Shown here in pieces: positions 42,234-49,988 of a stretch of DNA of 64,000 nt. The stretch comes from a virus. The DNA is taken from the IMG/VR virus record IMGVR_UViG_3300009151_000041, positions 1 to 64,000 of that record. The stretch is one strand, 5' to 3'. A program made the position numbers and the translations under genes. A model generated the notes under the pieces. It was not told where the DNA came from and made no database searches. It worked only from the letters and a program-made list of their open reading frames with translations. The first letter of the stretch is position 1, and the number at the start of each line of letters is the position of its first letter.

Positions 42234-42534
42234 TCAAGGCCATGCACCCTGCTTGCAGTATAAACCCAAAGCCAATTGTGATGATATTGAGCATGTCTTT
42301 TAGCACCACCGCCCGCAAGAACAGCAGCACTAGGCCGCCCCATAAGAATAGGATCATATCCAGTCCCGGGGTCTTGTCCGATAGCCCAGTCATCAGTGCT
42401 AGAAAACTGGGCAAGGTTGCACAGTGCAACACAATGGCTGCCAGCCAGCCCAGTGTGTCTGCGGAGAGTGTGGCCAAACTGTTGCTTAGAAATTCACGGA
42501 TAGCAATGATTGTTACAGGAAATTTAAAAGGCAT
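42220..42534 (-). CDS. Small membrane protein, three TM segments
   Basis: 104 aa. Hydrophobic segments near 27-50, 58-78 and 83-102 ('WLAAIVLHCATLPSFLALM', 'MILFLWGGLVLLFLRAVVL', 'IITIGFGFILQAGCMALIL'). Similar 3-TM proteins with 'LDMILFLWGGL' occur in T4-like phages, function unknown. Next to the SleB hydrolase, so a lysis role is tempting but unproven. Starts two bases after the SleB stop. Confidence 0.65.
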   Translation of the reverse strand: MPFKFPVTIIAIREFLSNSLATLSADTLGWLAAIVLHCATLPSFLALMTGLSDKTPGLDMILFLWGGLVLLFLRAVVLKDMLNIITIGFGFILQAGCMALILFK

Positions 42535-42536
42535 GA

Positions 42537-43109
42537 TTATGCTCCGTAGAAAATGTGACGACCAATTTTGTCAATTTTGGGCTTTTTCCAGCCCGGGCTG
42601 ACATAATCAGCATGATAGTAAAGTGCGCCTTTTAATCCAGGCAGTCTAAAGTTTTCCAGCAAGACTTTTTTGGCTACCAGTTCACTTTCGGCCCACAAGG
42701 GCTGGTATACCGGTCGGGTCTTGTGAGTGGTTTCGCAAACCCACGAAAATTGGCAGATTACTCGTTCGTAGATCACGTTCTTTTGATGCACAACACCGCA
42801 AACTGAATTTCCAAAACGTCCAGAGTCCACACGGTTCATTGTGACTTGGGCCACAGCTACTTTGCCTTCAAACGGCTCCGAGGCAGCTTCCCAGTAGATG
42901 TTGCGAGTCAAGCAATCCAACTGACGGATTTTTTCTTGAGCAGTTACATAACCAGCAGGCATTGATTCAATGCCGGACCGGAGCTCTGCTAGTTTGTGGT
43001 TGCATACTGCAATCACGGCCAATATTACCAACCAAAGTCCTGCGACTTTGAAGGCACGCGAACTCCAGATGGCAAGTTGATTACTGATATAGTTTACTTG
43101 TGTTTTCAT
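42537..43109 (-). CDS. SleB-type cell wall hydrolase
   Basis: 190 aa. An N-terminal TM or signal anchor (~24-41) precedes a Hydrolase_2/SleB domain: 'CLTRNIYWEAASEPFEGKV' with the catalytic Glu of YxEA, 'AVAQVTMNRVDSGRFGNSV', 'CQFSWVC', and 'GALYYHADYVSPGWKK'. These enzymes are lytic transglycosylase-like and cut peptidoglycan. The anchor suggests it works from the periplasmic face, unlike the cytosolic GH19 lysin. Its leader has only a weak Shine-Dalgarno (AGAGTAAG). Confidence 0.85.
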   Translation of the reverse strand: MKTQVNYISNQLAIWSSRAFKVAGLWLVILAVIAVCNHKLAELRSGIESMPAGYVTAQEKIRQLDCLTRNIYWEAASEPFEGKVAVAQVTMNRVDSGRFGNSVCGVVHQKNVIYERVICQFSWVCETTHKTRPVYQPLWAESELVAKKVLLENFRLPGLKGALYYHADYVSPGWKKPKIDKIGRHIFYGA

Positions 43110-43196
43110 GGTAGTTTTACTTACTCTGATGGTGGCGGATCCGGACGTTTCCGGGCCAAAATGGTGCCGTTTTGGAGTAAACGGCGCAGTTATCTA

Positions 43197-44009
43197 TCAA
43201 AACTGGCAGACCGGTATTGGCAGCATCTTGTGCATGTTTCTAGCACGAGTGTCTTGATACCGCTTGAGTTTTTTTCTGTCATCCGCTGATAATTTGGCAC
43301 TACCGGGCATGTCTGAGTCCACTGCCTTGCATTGTTTCAAAAAGTCCAAGGCCATCATGCGTTCAAGATCTGGATAGCTCATGCCCAGTTGTCCTTCGTC
43401 TGTGCGCCCATCATCCCAGAGACCGTCAGTGGGTTCAGCGTCGATGATCTCTTGTGGCAGACCAAATTCTCGTCCCATGTCCCACACCACGGTTTTCATG
43501 CAGTCGCCAATGGGCGAAATATCCACACCACCGTCGCCGTATTTGGTAAAGAAACCCACACCAAAGTCTTCCACGCGATTGCCTGTGCCCACCACAAGAC
43601 CGCCATGGCTTTGTGCAATTTGATACAAGGTCATCATTCGCAATCTAGCACGGCTGTTGGCAAAAGCCAGTTCAACTTGCGATGCATCTATTGCACCACA
43701 AAATGGATCAGTCTTCTTTTCAAACGCAGAAAACACTGTTGTTAGATCCACGCTCATGTGTGTTACTGTGTCAGGATATCGTTCCAGCAACCAAGTGGCT
43801 TGCATTGAACTGCGATTGTTTAAGGTCTTGTTTTGCCGAATAGGCATTTGCACCACAATGGTTGTCAGCCCGGTTTCGGCGCACAAGGCACTCACAACCG
43901 ATGAGTCGATACCGCCCGAAACACCCACTACCAGTGTGTGAATGTTGGCGCCCTTGGTGTAGCTCTTGATCCATTTTACAATGTGCTTGATACGTTGTTT
44001 AGAGTTCAT
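43197..44009 (-). CDS. nadE: NH3-dependent NAD+ synthetase
   Basis: 270 aa, usual length for ammonia-dependent NadE. It adenylates and amidates NaAD to NAD+. PP-loop 'VVGVSGGIDSSVVSAL' (SGGIDSS, 31-37), 'GLVVGTGNRVEDFGVGF', 'KYGDGGVDISPIGD' and 'PTDGLW' with 'DEGQLGMSYPDLERMM' cover the ATP, NaAD and Mg sites. No glutaminase domain. The ATG at 44009 lies six bases after the -10 of a perfect consensus promoter, so a leaderless, strongly expressed early mRNA is predicted. The only other NAD-related candidate is the fusion at 8276. A GC-rich hairpin follows the stop. Confidence 0.93.
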   Translation of the reverse strand: MNSKQRIKHIVKWIKSYTKGANIHTLVVGVSGGIDSSVVSALCAETGLTTIVVQMPIRQNKTLNNRSSMQATWLLERYPDTVTHMSVDLTTVFSAFEKKTDPFCGAIDASQVELAFANSRARLRMMTLYQIAQSHGGLVVGTGNRVEDFGVGFFTKYGDGGVDISPIGDCMKTVVWDMGREFGLPQEIIDAEPTDGLWDDGRTDEGQLGMSYPDLERMMALDFLKQCKAVDSDMPGSAKLSADDRKKLKRYQDTRARNMHKMLPIPVCQF

Positions 44010-44015
44010 GATAGT

Positions 44016-44044
44016 ATTATATACAAATAGTTAAGTTGTGTCAA
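44016..44044 (-). promoter_or_regulatory. Perfect consensus sigma70 promoter TTGACA-N17-TATAAT for nadE
   Basis: -35 TTGACA at 44044-44039, 17-base spacer, -10 TATAAT at 44021-44016. The TGA stop of the radical SAM gene is inside the -35 box. Confidence 0.9.
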
Positions 44045-45450
44045 ATTTTCAGAGAATACTTTGAAAACTCGTCTATCAGCCAAGGAAACACCTTGGGCCA
44101 GCTTGTCCCACGGCGACGATCAATTTCATTTAAAAAATAAAATAAATTTTGTATTTCTATTTGATTAGGGCCGCCATGGGCCGATTGCTGCGCAATGCCT
44201 TCTAGATATCTGCGACTTGATTGTTGTTCTTTACCTATCATAGGTTTTAAGGCAACGGCACGGGCAAAGTCTGATTGAAAAATATCGCCAAAAATATCAA
44301 TGAACATGTAGCTGGGCGAATTTACAGAATTTTGATAGTGATAAATTTGTCGATCTTGTTGCCAAATATTGATTTTTTCAATCAACTCGGGCAATGTTTT
44401 GATAGTCAATGGTGTAATAGTGCTACTGACAATGAGATTGATCCAAGGCTGTTGAACTAGATATTCAAAGTTGCTCTGCCACACTTTGAGATCCAGTGGA
44501 TATCTAACATACTCTTGTGGAGCTCCCCAGCAGTCTAAGCTGGCTGTTATTTCAAACTCTCTCAACTTGTTGCTATTAACAAGTTTTTTAACTTTTGCAA
44601 CCAGTTGTTGAACACGTTCTAACTTTGCATTGAGATTGGTAAAAATTTGCAGCTTGAGTTCAGGAGCAGGGTACTGCTCAAATAAATCCAAACATTGATT
44701 GGTTTCGTCTTGATATAACGGTTCACCTCCCAAGATATTAAACACAGTAAGGTGCTGTGAGTTCAGTCGAATCCAGTCAAATAACTTTTGTTTATTGCTT
44801 TCGATGTTGACACTTTTGTCAAACGCAGTAAGGTGTACCCCTTGTTGATGGAATGCACCGTGTTTTTTATTCTCTGCGTCCCACAGACTGCTAAAATGCG
44901 GGCCACAATATAAACATTTTAAATTACAAGTATTGTCAAAATAGATCTCTAAAATGCGTGGAGTGACGGCAGTTGCATTGCAGTTAACATCTAGTTCTAT
45001 AGGAGCATGGATTCCAGGAAAATCCAAATTGGTAATTCTATCACTTTGTCCACCCGCAGCTTCAATGTTTTGACAGTAGTTGCAACCATTTTTTGGCCAT
45101 TGGCCTTGCAACATTCGTTGTCGATCTTCTAGCTTAGTAGGAGTGTTATGAAAATCAAATTTGTCAATGTCAAATTTATGAGCGTTGGTTCTATGGCAAC
45201 TGGCAGTACTTTCTTTTGTTAAAAATACTGTGCTCCAGTTCCATTTTAGTTGACATGCTGTTTCAGTTTTAATTGGAAATCGTCGATTGGTTAGTTTGCT
45301 GTTTTTTGCATACTGACCTGGGCGATATCCAAATATTTGCTGACATTCATTTTGAATGTGATCAGGCAGCTGATTAAAATCCTGTTCATGATCACATTCA
45401 GGCCAACTTGGATCTTTTATGTTTTGATAAAACTCTTTCCAAGTAGACAT
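44041..45450 (-). CDS. Radical SAM protein 2 (twitch-type, phage family)
   Basis: 469 aa. The radical SAM core starts late, at Cys175/Cys179/Cys182 ('TCNLKCLYCGPHFSSLW'), with 'VFNILGGEPLYQDETN' for SAM binding. The ~165-residue N-domain has 'GCNYCQNIEAAGG' and further Cys. Phages of the T4 kind carry similar long 'twitch domain' proteins whose substrate is unknown. It ends inside the nadE promoter, so nadE may be expressed both by read-through and from its own start. The leader shows no good Shine-Dalgarno. Confidence 0.8.
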   Translation of the reverse strand: MSTWKEFYQNIKDPSWPECDHEQDFNQLPDHIQNECQQIFGYRPGQYAKNSKLTNRRFPIKTETACQLKWNWSTVFLTKESTASCHRTNAHKFDIDKFDFHNTPTKLEDRQRMLQGQWPKNGCNYCQNIEAAGGQSDRITNLDFPGIHAPIELDVNCNATAVTPRILEIYFDNTCNLKCLYCGPHFSSLWDAENKKHGAFHQQGVHLTAFDKSVNIESNKQKLFDWIRLNSQHLTVFNILGGEPLYQDETNQCLDLFEQYPAPELKLQIFTNLNAKLERVQQLVAKVKKLVNSNKLREFEITASLDCWGAPQEYVRYPLDLKVWQSNFEYLVQQPWINLIVSSTITPLTIKTLPELIEKINIWQQDRQIYHYQNSVNSPSYMFIDIFGDIFQSDFARAVALKPMIGKEQQSSRRYLEGIAQQSAHGGPNQIEIQNLFYFLNEIDRRRGTSWPKVFPWLIDEFSKYSLKI

Positions 45451-45459
45451 GCTACAATA

Positions 45460-45957
45460 TTACCATTTTGTCCCCGGTTTGGGCATTGATTTTAGTTTGT
45501 TCCATACTTCTGCTTTCTCTTTGCATTTCTTTTCTAACTTGCGATAGCGTTCGCCCAGTCGGCGCAGTTCATCCCACTCTTTTTCCAGTTCAGGATTTGG
45601 TGTGAGAATGTTCAGTCTCTCTTCTACCTTTTCCATCCAGTCCTTGAGACTTTTACCATTGATATCAAGATCAGCGTTTTTGCCTCGGAGGGTCATCTTG
45701 CCACTTTGTTCAATGGTGGCAGCGGTGGTGTTGTAATCTGGACTGAGTCGAAAACTACCAGTGCCTGTGGTGTTTGTGGTCCAAATAGTGTTGGGACTGG
45801 GGCCTGTTCCGCCGTTGCCAATAGTGAATCCACCAGAGCTAGTACTGATAGTTACATTTGGCACGGTGTTTGCTTCATACCCTACACCACCTGGTGGAAT
45901 CGCACCATATGAAGGATGAGTTGTTAGGTTTTTTGTCCAGTCAATGTGATTTGCCAT
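45460..45957 (-). CDS. Conserved phage structural-type protein with C-terminal coiled coil
   Basis: 165 aa. N-half Thr/Ser/Gly-rich beta ('ISTSSGGFTIGNGGTGPSP'), then 'SGKMTLRGKNADLDINGKSL', and a C-terminal coil from ~110 ('WMEKVEERLNILTPNPEL', 'LRRLGERYRKLEKKCKEK'). The middle block is common in T4-like phages. A virion or neck-associated role is possible. Overlaps the upstream gene by 34 bases. Confidence 0.65.
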   Translation of the reverse strand: MANHIDWTKNLTTHPSYGAIPPGGVGYEANTVPNVTISTSSGGFTIGNGGTGPSPNTIWTTNTTGTGSFRLSPDYNTTAATIEQSGKMTLRGKNADLDINGKSLKDWMEKVEERLNILTPNPELEKEWDELRRLGERYRKLEKKCKEKAEVWNKLKSMPKPGTKW

Positions 45958-46094
45958 GTTCCGTCTTTGTTGTCAATCCACTGAACTGTGTCGCCTACTT
46001 TCCAGCCCAGCTCTTCACACAATTCAGTGCCAAGATCCAACAACAGTTCTTCGGGATTGTCGGGATCCTCAATTACATTCACAGTTCTAGTCAT
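45924..46094 (-). CDS. Small AbrB/SpoVT-like beta protein
   Basis: 56 aa from ATG 46094, with the neighbouring ATG 46097 also possible, overlapping the BI-1 stop. 'ELLLDLGTELCEELGWKVG' and 'DTVQWIDNKDGTWQITLT' have the swapped-hairpin rhythm of AbrB-type antitoxins or regulators, but lack the basic DNA-binding loop, so this is only a resemblance. Conserved in T4-like phages. Confidence 0.6.
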   Translation of the reverse strand: MTRTVNVIEDPDNPEELLLDLGTELCEELGWKVGDTVQWIDNKDGTWQITLTGQKT

Positions 46095-46782
46095 CATTTT
46101 TGGTGCCAAACAGTTGCAGTAGGTTAACAAAAATGTTGATAAAGTCCAAGTACAAGGTGAGCGCACCTAGGATTTCTGCAGGTGTGTCTGGATCATCCAC
46201 ACTGACCATTTCACGGATTTGCTGTGTGTCATAGGCTGTGAGGCCCAAGAATATCACAATAGCAATAGCAGAGATAACCATGGTCATCACCGAACTGCCA
46301 ATGAAGATATTCACAATGCTTGCAATGATGATGGCAATCAAGCCAATGAACATGAACTGTCCAAGACTCTCCAAACTACGTTTGGTAAAGTATCCGTAAA
46401 AACTCATGGTAGCAAATAGAATAGCACTTGACACAAACGCCATTACCAAGCTACCTGTGGTATAAACATGCACAATAGCGCCCATACTGATACCCATAAT
46501 ACCTGCAAACCCATGCAACAAGCCCACAGCCACTGAGTGTGATGGGTTGTTGGCAAGTGCATAGCTTACTCCAAATATTGCTACCAAGGGCAAGAACAGC
46601 GTGATCCATTTCATCACCCCAGTGAAAAAGAATGCCATGGCGGCCGGACTGGATGCTAATACTCCAGCTACCACTGCTGACGTAACAATGGCCAAGAGCA
46701 TGTGATTGTACACACGCAACATGGCCGAGTTCACTTCTTCAGCGGTTCTGTAAGATGTTTCCGGTATGGTTGCTTCGAACAT
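46087..46782 (-). CDS. Bax inhibitor-1/YccA-family membrane protein
   Basis: 231 aa from ATG 46782 (GGAG at 6 bases). Seven hydrophobic segments and the family signatures 'MLRVYNHMLLAIVTSAVVA' near the start, 'FLGLTAYDTQQIREM' and the highly typical C-terminal 'GALTLYLDFINIFVNLLQLF'. In E. coli the relative YccA inhibits the membrane protease FtsH. In general these proteins conduct Ca2+/H+. A phage copy might shield phage proteins from FtsH or delay membrane damage (inference). It sits among early small genes, downstream of the promoter at 47132. Confidence 0.92.
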   Translation of the reverse strand: MFEATIPETSYRTAEEVNSAMLRVYNHMLLAIVTSAVVAGVLASSPAAMAFFFTGVMKWITLFLPLVAIFGVSYALANNPSHSVAVGLLHGFAGIMGISMGAIVHVYTTGSLVMAFVSSAILFATMSFYGYFTKRSLESLGQFMFIGLIAIIIASIVNIFIGSSVMTMVISAIAIVIFLGLTAYDTQQIREMVSVDDPDTPAEILGALTLYLDFINIFVNLLQLFGTKNDD

Positions 46783-46924
46783 GTTTTTCTCCATGAAATT
46801 TAAAATGCTGGACAGCACGAGCAAACTTGTTTCGTATCAATTGCTCGCGTTGTTGCTGGGACATAAACAAGGGCCATGATTCTTCATGGTGTTTATGTGA
46901 TTGCTGTTCTCTATCCTGGATCAT
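46739..46924 (-). CDS. Small hypothetical protein overlapping BI-1
   Basis: 61 aa. Its ATG overlaps the stop of the upstream gene (ATGA), and its 3' end overlaps the BI-1 start by 44 bases. 'SWPLFMSQQQREQLIRNKF' and 'RAVQHFKFHGEKH' make it helical and basic. The coupled start supports it, but the long overlap leaves doubt about its C-terminus. Confidence 0.5.
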   Translation of the reverse strand: MIQDREQQSHKHHEESWPLFMSQQQREQLIRNKFARAVQHFKFHGEKHVRSNHTGNILQNR

Positions 46925-47109
46925 TTTGCGGCTAGTGCTTCTTTCTCAGCGGTAATCTCTTTGCGGCGTTCCTTGATGCCTTTGCTCATTTCCTGCAGGG
47001 CCTTGCGAGCACGAGCAGCCGAAGCTTTCACACCTTTAGTTGCAAACTTCTCGTTTTCGGCGAGGTAAGTTTCATATGCGGCCACGATTTGTTCATGTTG
47101 TGTTGTCAT
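46921..47109 (-). CDS. Small basic histone-like protein
   Basis: 62 aa from ATG 47109. Ala/Lys/Arg-rich, 'FATKGVKASAARARKALQEM' then 'KERRKEITAEKEALAAK'. It resembles short H1-like or KfrB-like phage proteins and may bind nucleic acid. First gene after the operator-bearing promoter at 47132, with a Shine-Dalgarno-containing leader (AAAGGA). Confidence 0.6.
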   Translation of the reverse strand: MTTQHEQIVAAYETYLAENEKFATKGVKASAARARKALQEMSKGIKERRKEITAEKEALAAK

Positions 47110-47131
47110 GATAGTTCCTTTATAAAAAATA

Positions 47132-47160
47132 ATTATACACTGTGCTCTGCACAATGTCAA
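47132..47160 (-). promoter_or_regulatory. Perfect consensus promoter TTGACA-N17-TATAAT with palindromic spacer
   Basis: -35 at 47160-47155, -10 at 47137-47132, 17-base spacer. The spacer contains TGTGC-AGA-GCACA (47141-47153), a perfect inverted repeat and so a possible operator. Confidence 0.9.
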
Positions 47161-47188
47161 GAAAAAACCTGGCGTTTGGCACTCCTGC

Positions 47189-47431
47189 TTAGAGGTATAT
47201 GTGTCTTCGGTTCCAGGTGTCCCATACTGTGACCAAGTCCCAGTCGTGTGTCCACGTCAATCTAAAATTCTCAAAGGCCTGTTGATGATGTATCATCAAC
47301 TTGTTGCCCGACACTGATGCATGTTCTATTTTGTGTGATCGAATCCAAGTCTTAAACTGTGATTCAGCCTGCTGACTGCGCAGGATTACAATGTACAGCG
47401 GTTCGGCTGTACGAAAATTAGAAATGCTCAT
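47189..47431 (-). CDS. Small hypothetical protein
   Basis: 80 aa, 'MSISNFRTAEPLYIVILRS' to 'WDTWNRRHIYL'. Rich in His and Trp ('FRLTWTHDWDLVTVWDTWN'), no recognised motif. Starts directly at the stop of the upstream gene (adjacent). Probably an early protein. Confidence 0.55.
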   Translation of the reverse strand: MSISNFRTAEPLYIVILRSQQAESQFKTWIRSHKIEHASVSGNKLMIHHQQAFENFRLTWTHDWDLVTVWDTWNRRHIYL

Positions 47432-47686
47432 TTAGTGGATTGTGGCCCCATCAGGGATGCGAGATTGCAGTAGATGCTTGATATTTACATCATTTAACAG
47501 TTCGGCAAAACTTTCATCTATGTCAATCCTATCATCATCATGTTCAGCGGCACGTTCTTCATCTACGCCAATTAGGCGCATCATGGCACCCACATGCAGT
47601 TGCCGTTGACCATTGGCATACAAAACTGCCATGACCTCCAGCATTACTGTACGCACGAATTCATACAATGGATCTGTTTCTTGCAT
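47432..47686 (-). CDS. Conserved T4-like phage hypothetical protein
   Basis: 84 aa, 'DPLYEFVRTVMLEVMAVLY', 'QLHVGAMMRLIGVDEERAA' and the final 'IPDGATIH'. This arrangement is common in T4-like phages, function unknown. It has no Shine-Dalgarno, and the ATG lies six bases after CATAAT, a -10-like box without a good -35. The terminator at 47718 isolates it from upstream genes. Confidence 0.65.
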   Translation of the reverse strand: MQETDPLYEFVRTVMLEVMAVLYANGQRQLHVGAMMRLIGVDEERAAEHDDDRIDIDESFAELLNDVNIKHLLQSRIPDGATIH

Positions 47687-47717
47687 GTAGTAATTATGAT
47701 TTGATCAAAATAATCAA

Positions 47718-47741
47718 CAAAAAGGCGACCGAAGTCGCCTT
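47718..47741 (-). terminator. Rho-independent terminator with UUCG loop
   Basis: Minus-strand stem AAGGCGAC / GTCGCCTT closed by a TTCG tetraloop and followed by TTTTTG. It ends the unit of 47763-48119. Confidence 0.85.
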
Positions 47742-47762
47742 GTTTGTGTGCAAAGTTAGCAA

Positions 47763-48119
47763 TCAGGCCTTTGCAGCCTCAACCAATTGCTCAGCGGTAA
47801 CAGTAGCTTTAGCCTTGGCTTTGACGCCAGTGGCAACCACTTTGACTTCGCCTTTCTTGGCAACCTTGGCACGTTCGGCCAGCTTGTTGGCTACCACGTA
47901 GCCAGCATCACCTTCAGTAATGCCCAGGGTCTGCAGGTGTTGCAGGGCTTCCATCTTGGTCATTGCACGGGGCAATTCTACCAAGTTGATCTCAGTGCAT
48001 CCAGCCTTGTTCAGGATCTTGATGCGGGCCACCAGGTCGTTTGCAAAACGAGCCTTAACGGTGCCATCGGCGTTGATTGCGGTACCAGCCACGGTAAAAG
48101 TTTTTTCAGTTGCGGACAT
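47763..48119 (-). CDS. Small phage protein with Lys/Ala-rich tail
   Basis: 118 aa from ATG 48119 (AAAGG upstream). 'EKTFTVAGTAINADGTVKA', 'RIKILNKAGCTEINLVEL' and 'TKMEALQHLQTLGI' form a compact alpha/beta part. The C-terminal ~35 residues are Ala/Lys/Val ('VKAKAKATVTAEQLVEAAK'). Abundance-type codon pattern and a strong promoter with its own terminator suggest a highly expressed early protein. Function unknown. Confidence 0.65.
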   Translation of the reverse strand: MSATEKTFTVAGTAINADGTVKARFANDLVARIKILNKAGCTEINLVELPRAMTKMEALQHLQTLGITEGDAGYVVANKLAERAKVAKKGEVKVVATGVKAKAKATVTAEQLVEAAKA

Positions 48120-48187
48120 AATGTTGCCTTTCAAAGTTTACTTACAGAGTTTAAAAAATGTTTTGCATCGCTGCTCAACATATCAAT

Positions 48188-48216
48188 ATTATAGCAAAAG
48201 AGCAGATTCTGGTCAA
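48188..48216 (-). promoter_or_regulatory. Early promoter TTGACC-N17-TATAAT
   Basis: -35 TTGACC 48216-48211, -10 TATAAT 48193-48188, with TGC before the -10. A 16-codon ORF begins six bases downstream, in the leader of 47763-48119. Confidence 0.85.
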
Positions 48217-48252
48217 CCACTTTTGCAATAATTTTGATTTGATTTGCCCAAA

Positions 48253-48381
48253 TCACTGGGCCAATTCCTTGCTTTGGGTTTGGATAGTTTGCACACCTCG
48301 GTCAAACATTCGAGCAATGCCCGAAAAGCCAACGGCGCTAACCACCAAGCCTAAAATGAATCCAATTATGAGTTTGCTCAT
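48253..48381 (-). CDS. Small single-TM protein, 42 aa
   Basis: 'MSKLIIGFILGLVVSAVGFS' then 'GIARMFDRGVQTIQTQSKEL'. One membrane segment at the N-terminus followed by an amphipathic tail. The ATG at 48381 is 9 bases after the stop of the upstream gene with AAGGA between. Similar tiny membrane proteins occur in T4-like phages. Too short for usual ORF cut-offs. Confidence 0.7.
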   Translation of the reverse strand: MSKLIIGFILGLVVSAVGFSGIARMFDRGVQTIQTQSKELAQ

Positions 48382-48390
48382 GACATTTCC

Positions 48391-49170
48391 TTATACAATT
48401 TTAACACGGTTCAGTTGAGTTTTACCATCGCGGTGACCTTTTACTGTGCCGGCAATGCTGAAGCGATCACCTGCCGCAAGTGGATTACGATAGCTGAAGA
48501 ACACAGGCTGGTCAGCAACATTCACAGCAGTGATCCAGTAGATGTTGTAGTTTTGGCTGTAATTGGCACTCACAATCTCCACATCCATGCCCACCTTGTC
48601 ACCAACAGAGCCAACCGTACCACCACGGGCCATCTGTATGCGGGCTTGATGTTCTTGACGAGCCATACTGCGCAAACGGCTTTGGGGCAAGCAGGCAATC
48701 ACAGCCAATTCATATTTGTGCTTTTGCGGAAAGAAACGATTTGTTACTGCCAGCACCTTTGAGGTGGCTTGATCAAAGTCATTCAGCTGACCCTTGAGCG
48801 CACGGAAGGTAAGATCATTGCGCAGGAAATTCTGGCATTCCGCACCTTCTGCAATATCTTCTGGCAGGAGACATTCGGGGTGATGCAGGAACTGCAACAT
48901 GACGTCACGATTGCGTGGCGTGGTACTCAGCACTTCGCCCTGCTCGCCCATGATGTTGCGACCCTCTTTCAGATACTCACCGTTGATGCGTTGAGCGGCA
49001 CAGGCCGCGGCCCACACATCTGCTACAGCATAGCCGGGATGCCCGCCACCGGGTGTGACTTGCACAGCACGACGTGGACGGTATTCTTCGGGGGTGTGAT
49101 CATCAGCATGGCCCAAGCGAGCCACGTCTCGAGCACTCCGGCCGGTGACGTCAATAAAACCTGCCATCAT
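48391..49170 (-). CDS. Conserved phage hypothetical protein with OB-like C-terminus
   Basis: 259 aa from ATG 49170 (AAGGAG). 'GGHPGYAVADVWAAACAAQ', 'NRDVMLQFLHHPECLLPED' and the C-terminal 'AAGDRFSIAGTVKGHRDGK' then 'TQLNRVKIV' are the clear blocks. The ending looks like a small OB-fold strand pair, known from phage proteins of unknown function that may bind RNA or ssDNA. The frame from 49272 would lie inside the upstream gene. Confidence 0.65.
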   Translation of the reverse strand: MMAGFIDVTGRSARDVARLGHADDHTPEEYRPRRAVQVTPGGGHPGYAVADVWAAACAAQRINGEYLKEGRNIMGEQGEVLSTTPRNRDVMLQFLHHPECLLPEDIAEGAECQNFLRNDLTFRALKGQLNDFDQATSKVLAVTNRFFPQKHKYELAVIACLPQSRLRSMARQEHQARIQMARGGTVGSVGDKVGMDVEIVSANYSQNYNIYWITAVNVADQPVFFSYRNPLAAGDRFSIAGTVKGHRDGKTQLNRVKIV

Positions 49171-49180
49171 GTTTGGCTCC

Positions 49181-49421
49181 TTAGCAATAAAAAGGTGTAC
49201 GGAAGCCCAGGGCGGAGTACACACATTCGCGCACAGCGGTGTCAGTGGCTTCGCCAAATTCTGCCTGCTCACTCAATGCACACAGAGCGCGGTAGGTTTG
49301 GGGCCACGTCAACTTGTTCTCACGGGCACTCACAACCACGGCGTGAACTGCGGCGTTGCCGAGTTCGGTGAACATGGCATAGTCTTGCACGGCACCAGTC
49401 ATGTTGTATTCAATTTCCATT
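49181..49421 (-). CDS. Small hypothetical protein
   Basis: 80 aa if started at ATG 49421, which has AAGGAG at 5 bases. An in-frame ATG at 49445, six bases after the -10, would give a leaderless form eight residues longer. 'MEIEYNMTGAVQDYAMFTE' and 'KLTWPQTYRALCALSEQ' are conserved-looking. Function unknown. Ends 10 bases before the next start. Confidence 0.6.
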
Positions 49422-49450
49422 TTGAACTCCTTTTTGCTTAACATATCCAT

Positions 49451-49479
49451 ATTATAGCATTTTGGCAATTATTGGTCAA
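49451..49479 (-). promoter_or_regulatory. Early promoter TTGACC-N17-TATAAT
   Basis: -35 49479-49474, -10 49456-49451, extended TGC. The spacer start AATAATTGCC is identical to the promoter at 50311. Confidence 0.88.
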
Positions 49480-49489
49480 CCGTTTTTGT

Positions 49490-49963
49490 TTATACTACTT
49501 CAGTAGTACTTTCCAACGCCTCGCTCAACAGCGTCAAACGCTTGCTGAGGGGGTGGGTGTTTTCGTAAGTGGTACCAACATACCACACGCCATCTTTCAT
49601 GATGTAGTAGAACTCAGCACCACAGCCGTCTGCCTGCTCCAAGAATTCTTCAAAGGTGTTGGCAACTTTCCACACACTCACTTCGCCGCGATCACGGCCA
49701 TAAAAGGTGCACCAGTCCCGAGTGAGCTCTTTGTATGCTTCCACTTCTTCTGGCGGCAGGTCAAACTGGCTAAACGCATGCTTCTCACCAATGCTAGGAC
49801 GCAGGCTACTCAGATCACCAAGTGCTACGAGTTGATTGGCTTTGGCTGAATCATAGTACTGGTCAAGAATCTGGCCATTGTGTTCCAGATAGCCATCCCA
49901 ATGGCAGTAGATTGATTTGACTTTGTCACCATGCATGACACCAATGCGTGAATTTGTACTCAT
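49490..49963 (-). CDS. Widespread phage protein ('CHWDGY' family)
   Basis: 157 aa. 'SRIGVMHGDKVKSIYCHWD', 'QLVALGDLSSLRPSIGEK' and 'FEEFLEQADGCGAEFYY' are features of a family I have seen in many unrelated phages without known role. 'WCTFYGRDRGEVSVW' is also typical. Starts at ATG 49963 with GAGGAG. The stop codon region forms an AGTACTACT hairpin (49493-49508). Confidence 0.75.
   Translation of the reverse strand: MSTNSRIGVMHGDKVKSIYCHWDGYLEHNGQILDQYYDSAKANQLVALGDLSSLRPSIGEKHAFSQFDLPPEEVEAYKELTRDWCTFYGRDRGEVSVWKVANTFEEFLEQADGCGAEFYYIMKDGVWYVGTTYENTHPLSKRLTLLSEALESTTEVV
49493..49508 (-). repeat. AGTACTACT-type inverted repeat
   Basis: TACTACT-TC-AGTAGTA (7-bp stem) at the end of 49490-49963, between the last codons and the next early promoter. 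Related repeats occur at 42214, 50615, 53730 and 63244. Confidence 0.5.
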
Positions 49964-49988
49964 ATCCTACTCCTCTGTTTAAAATCAA

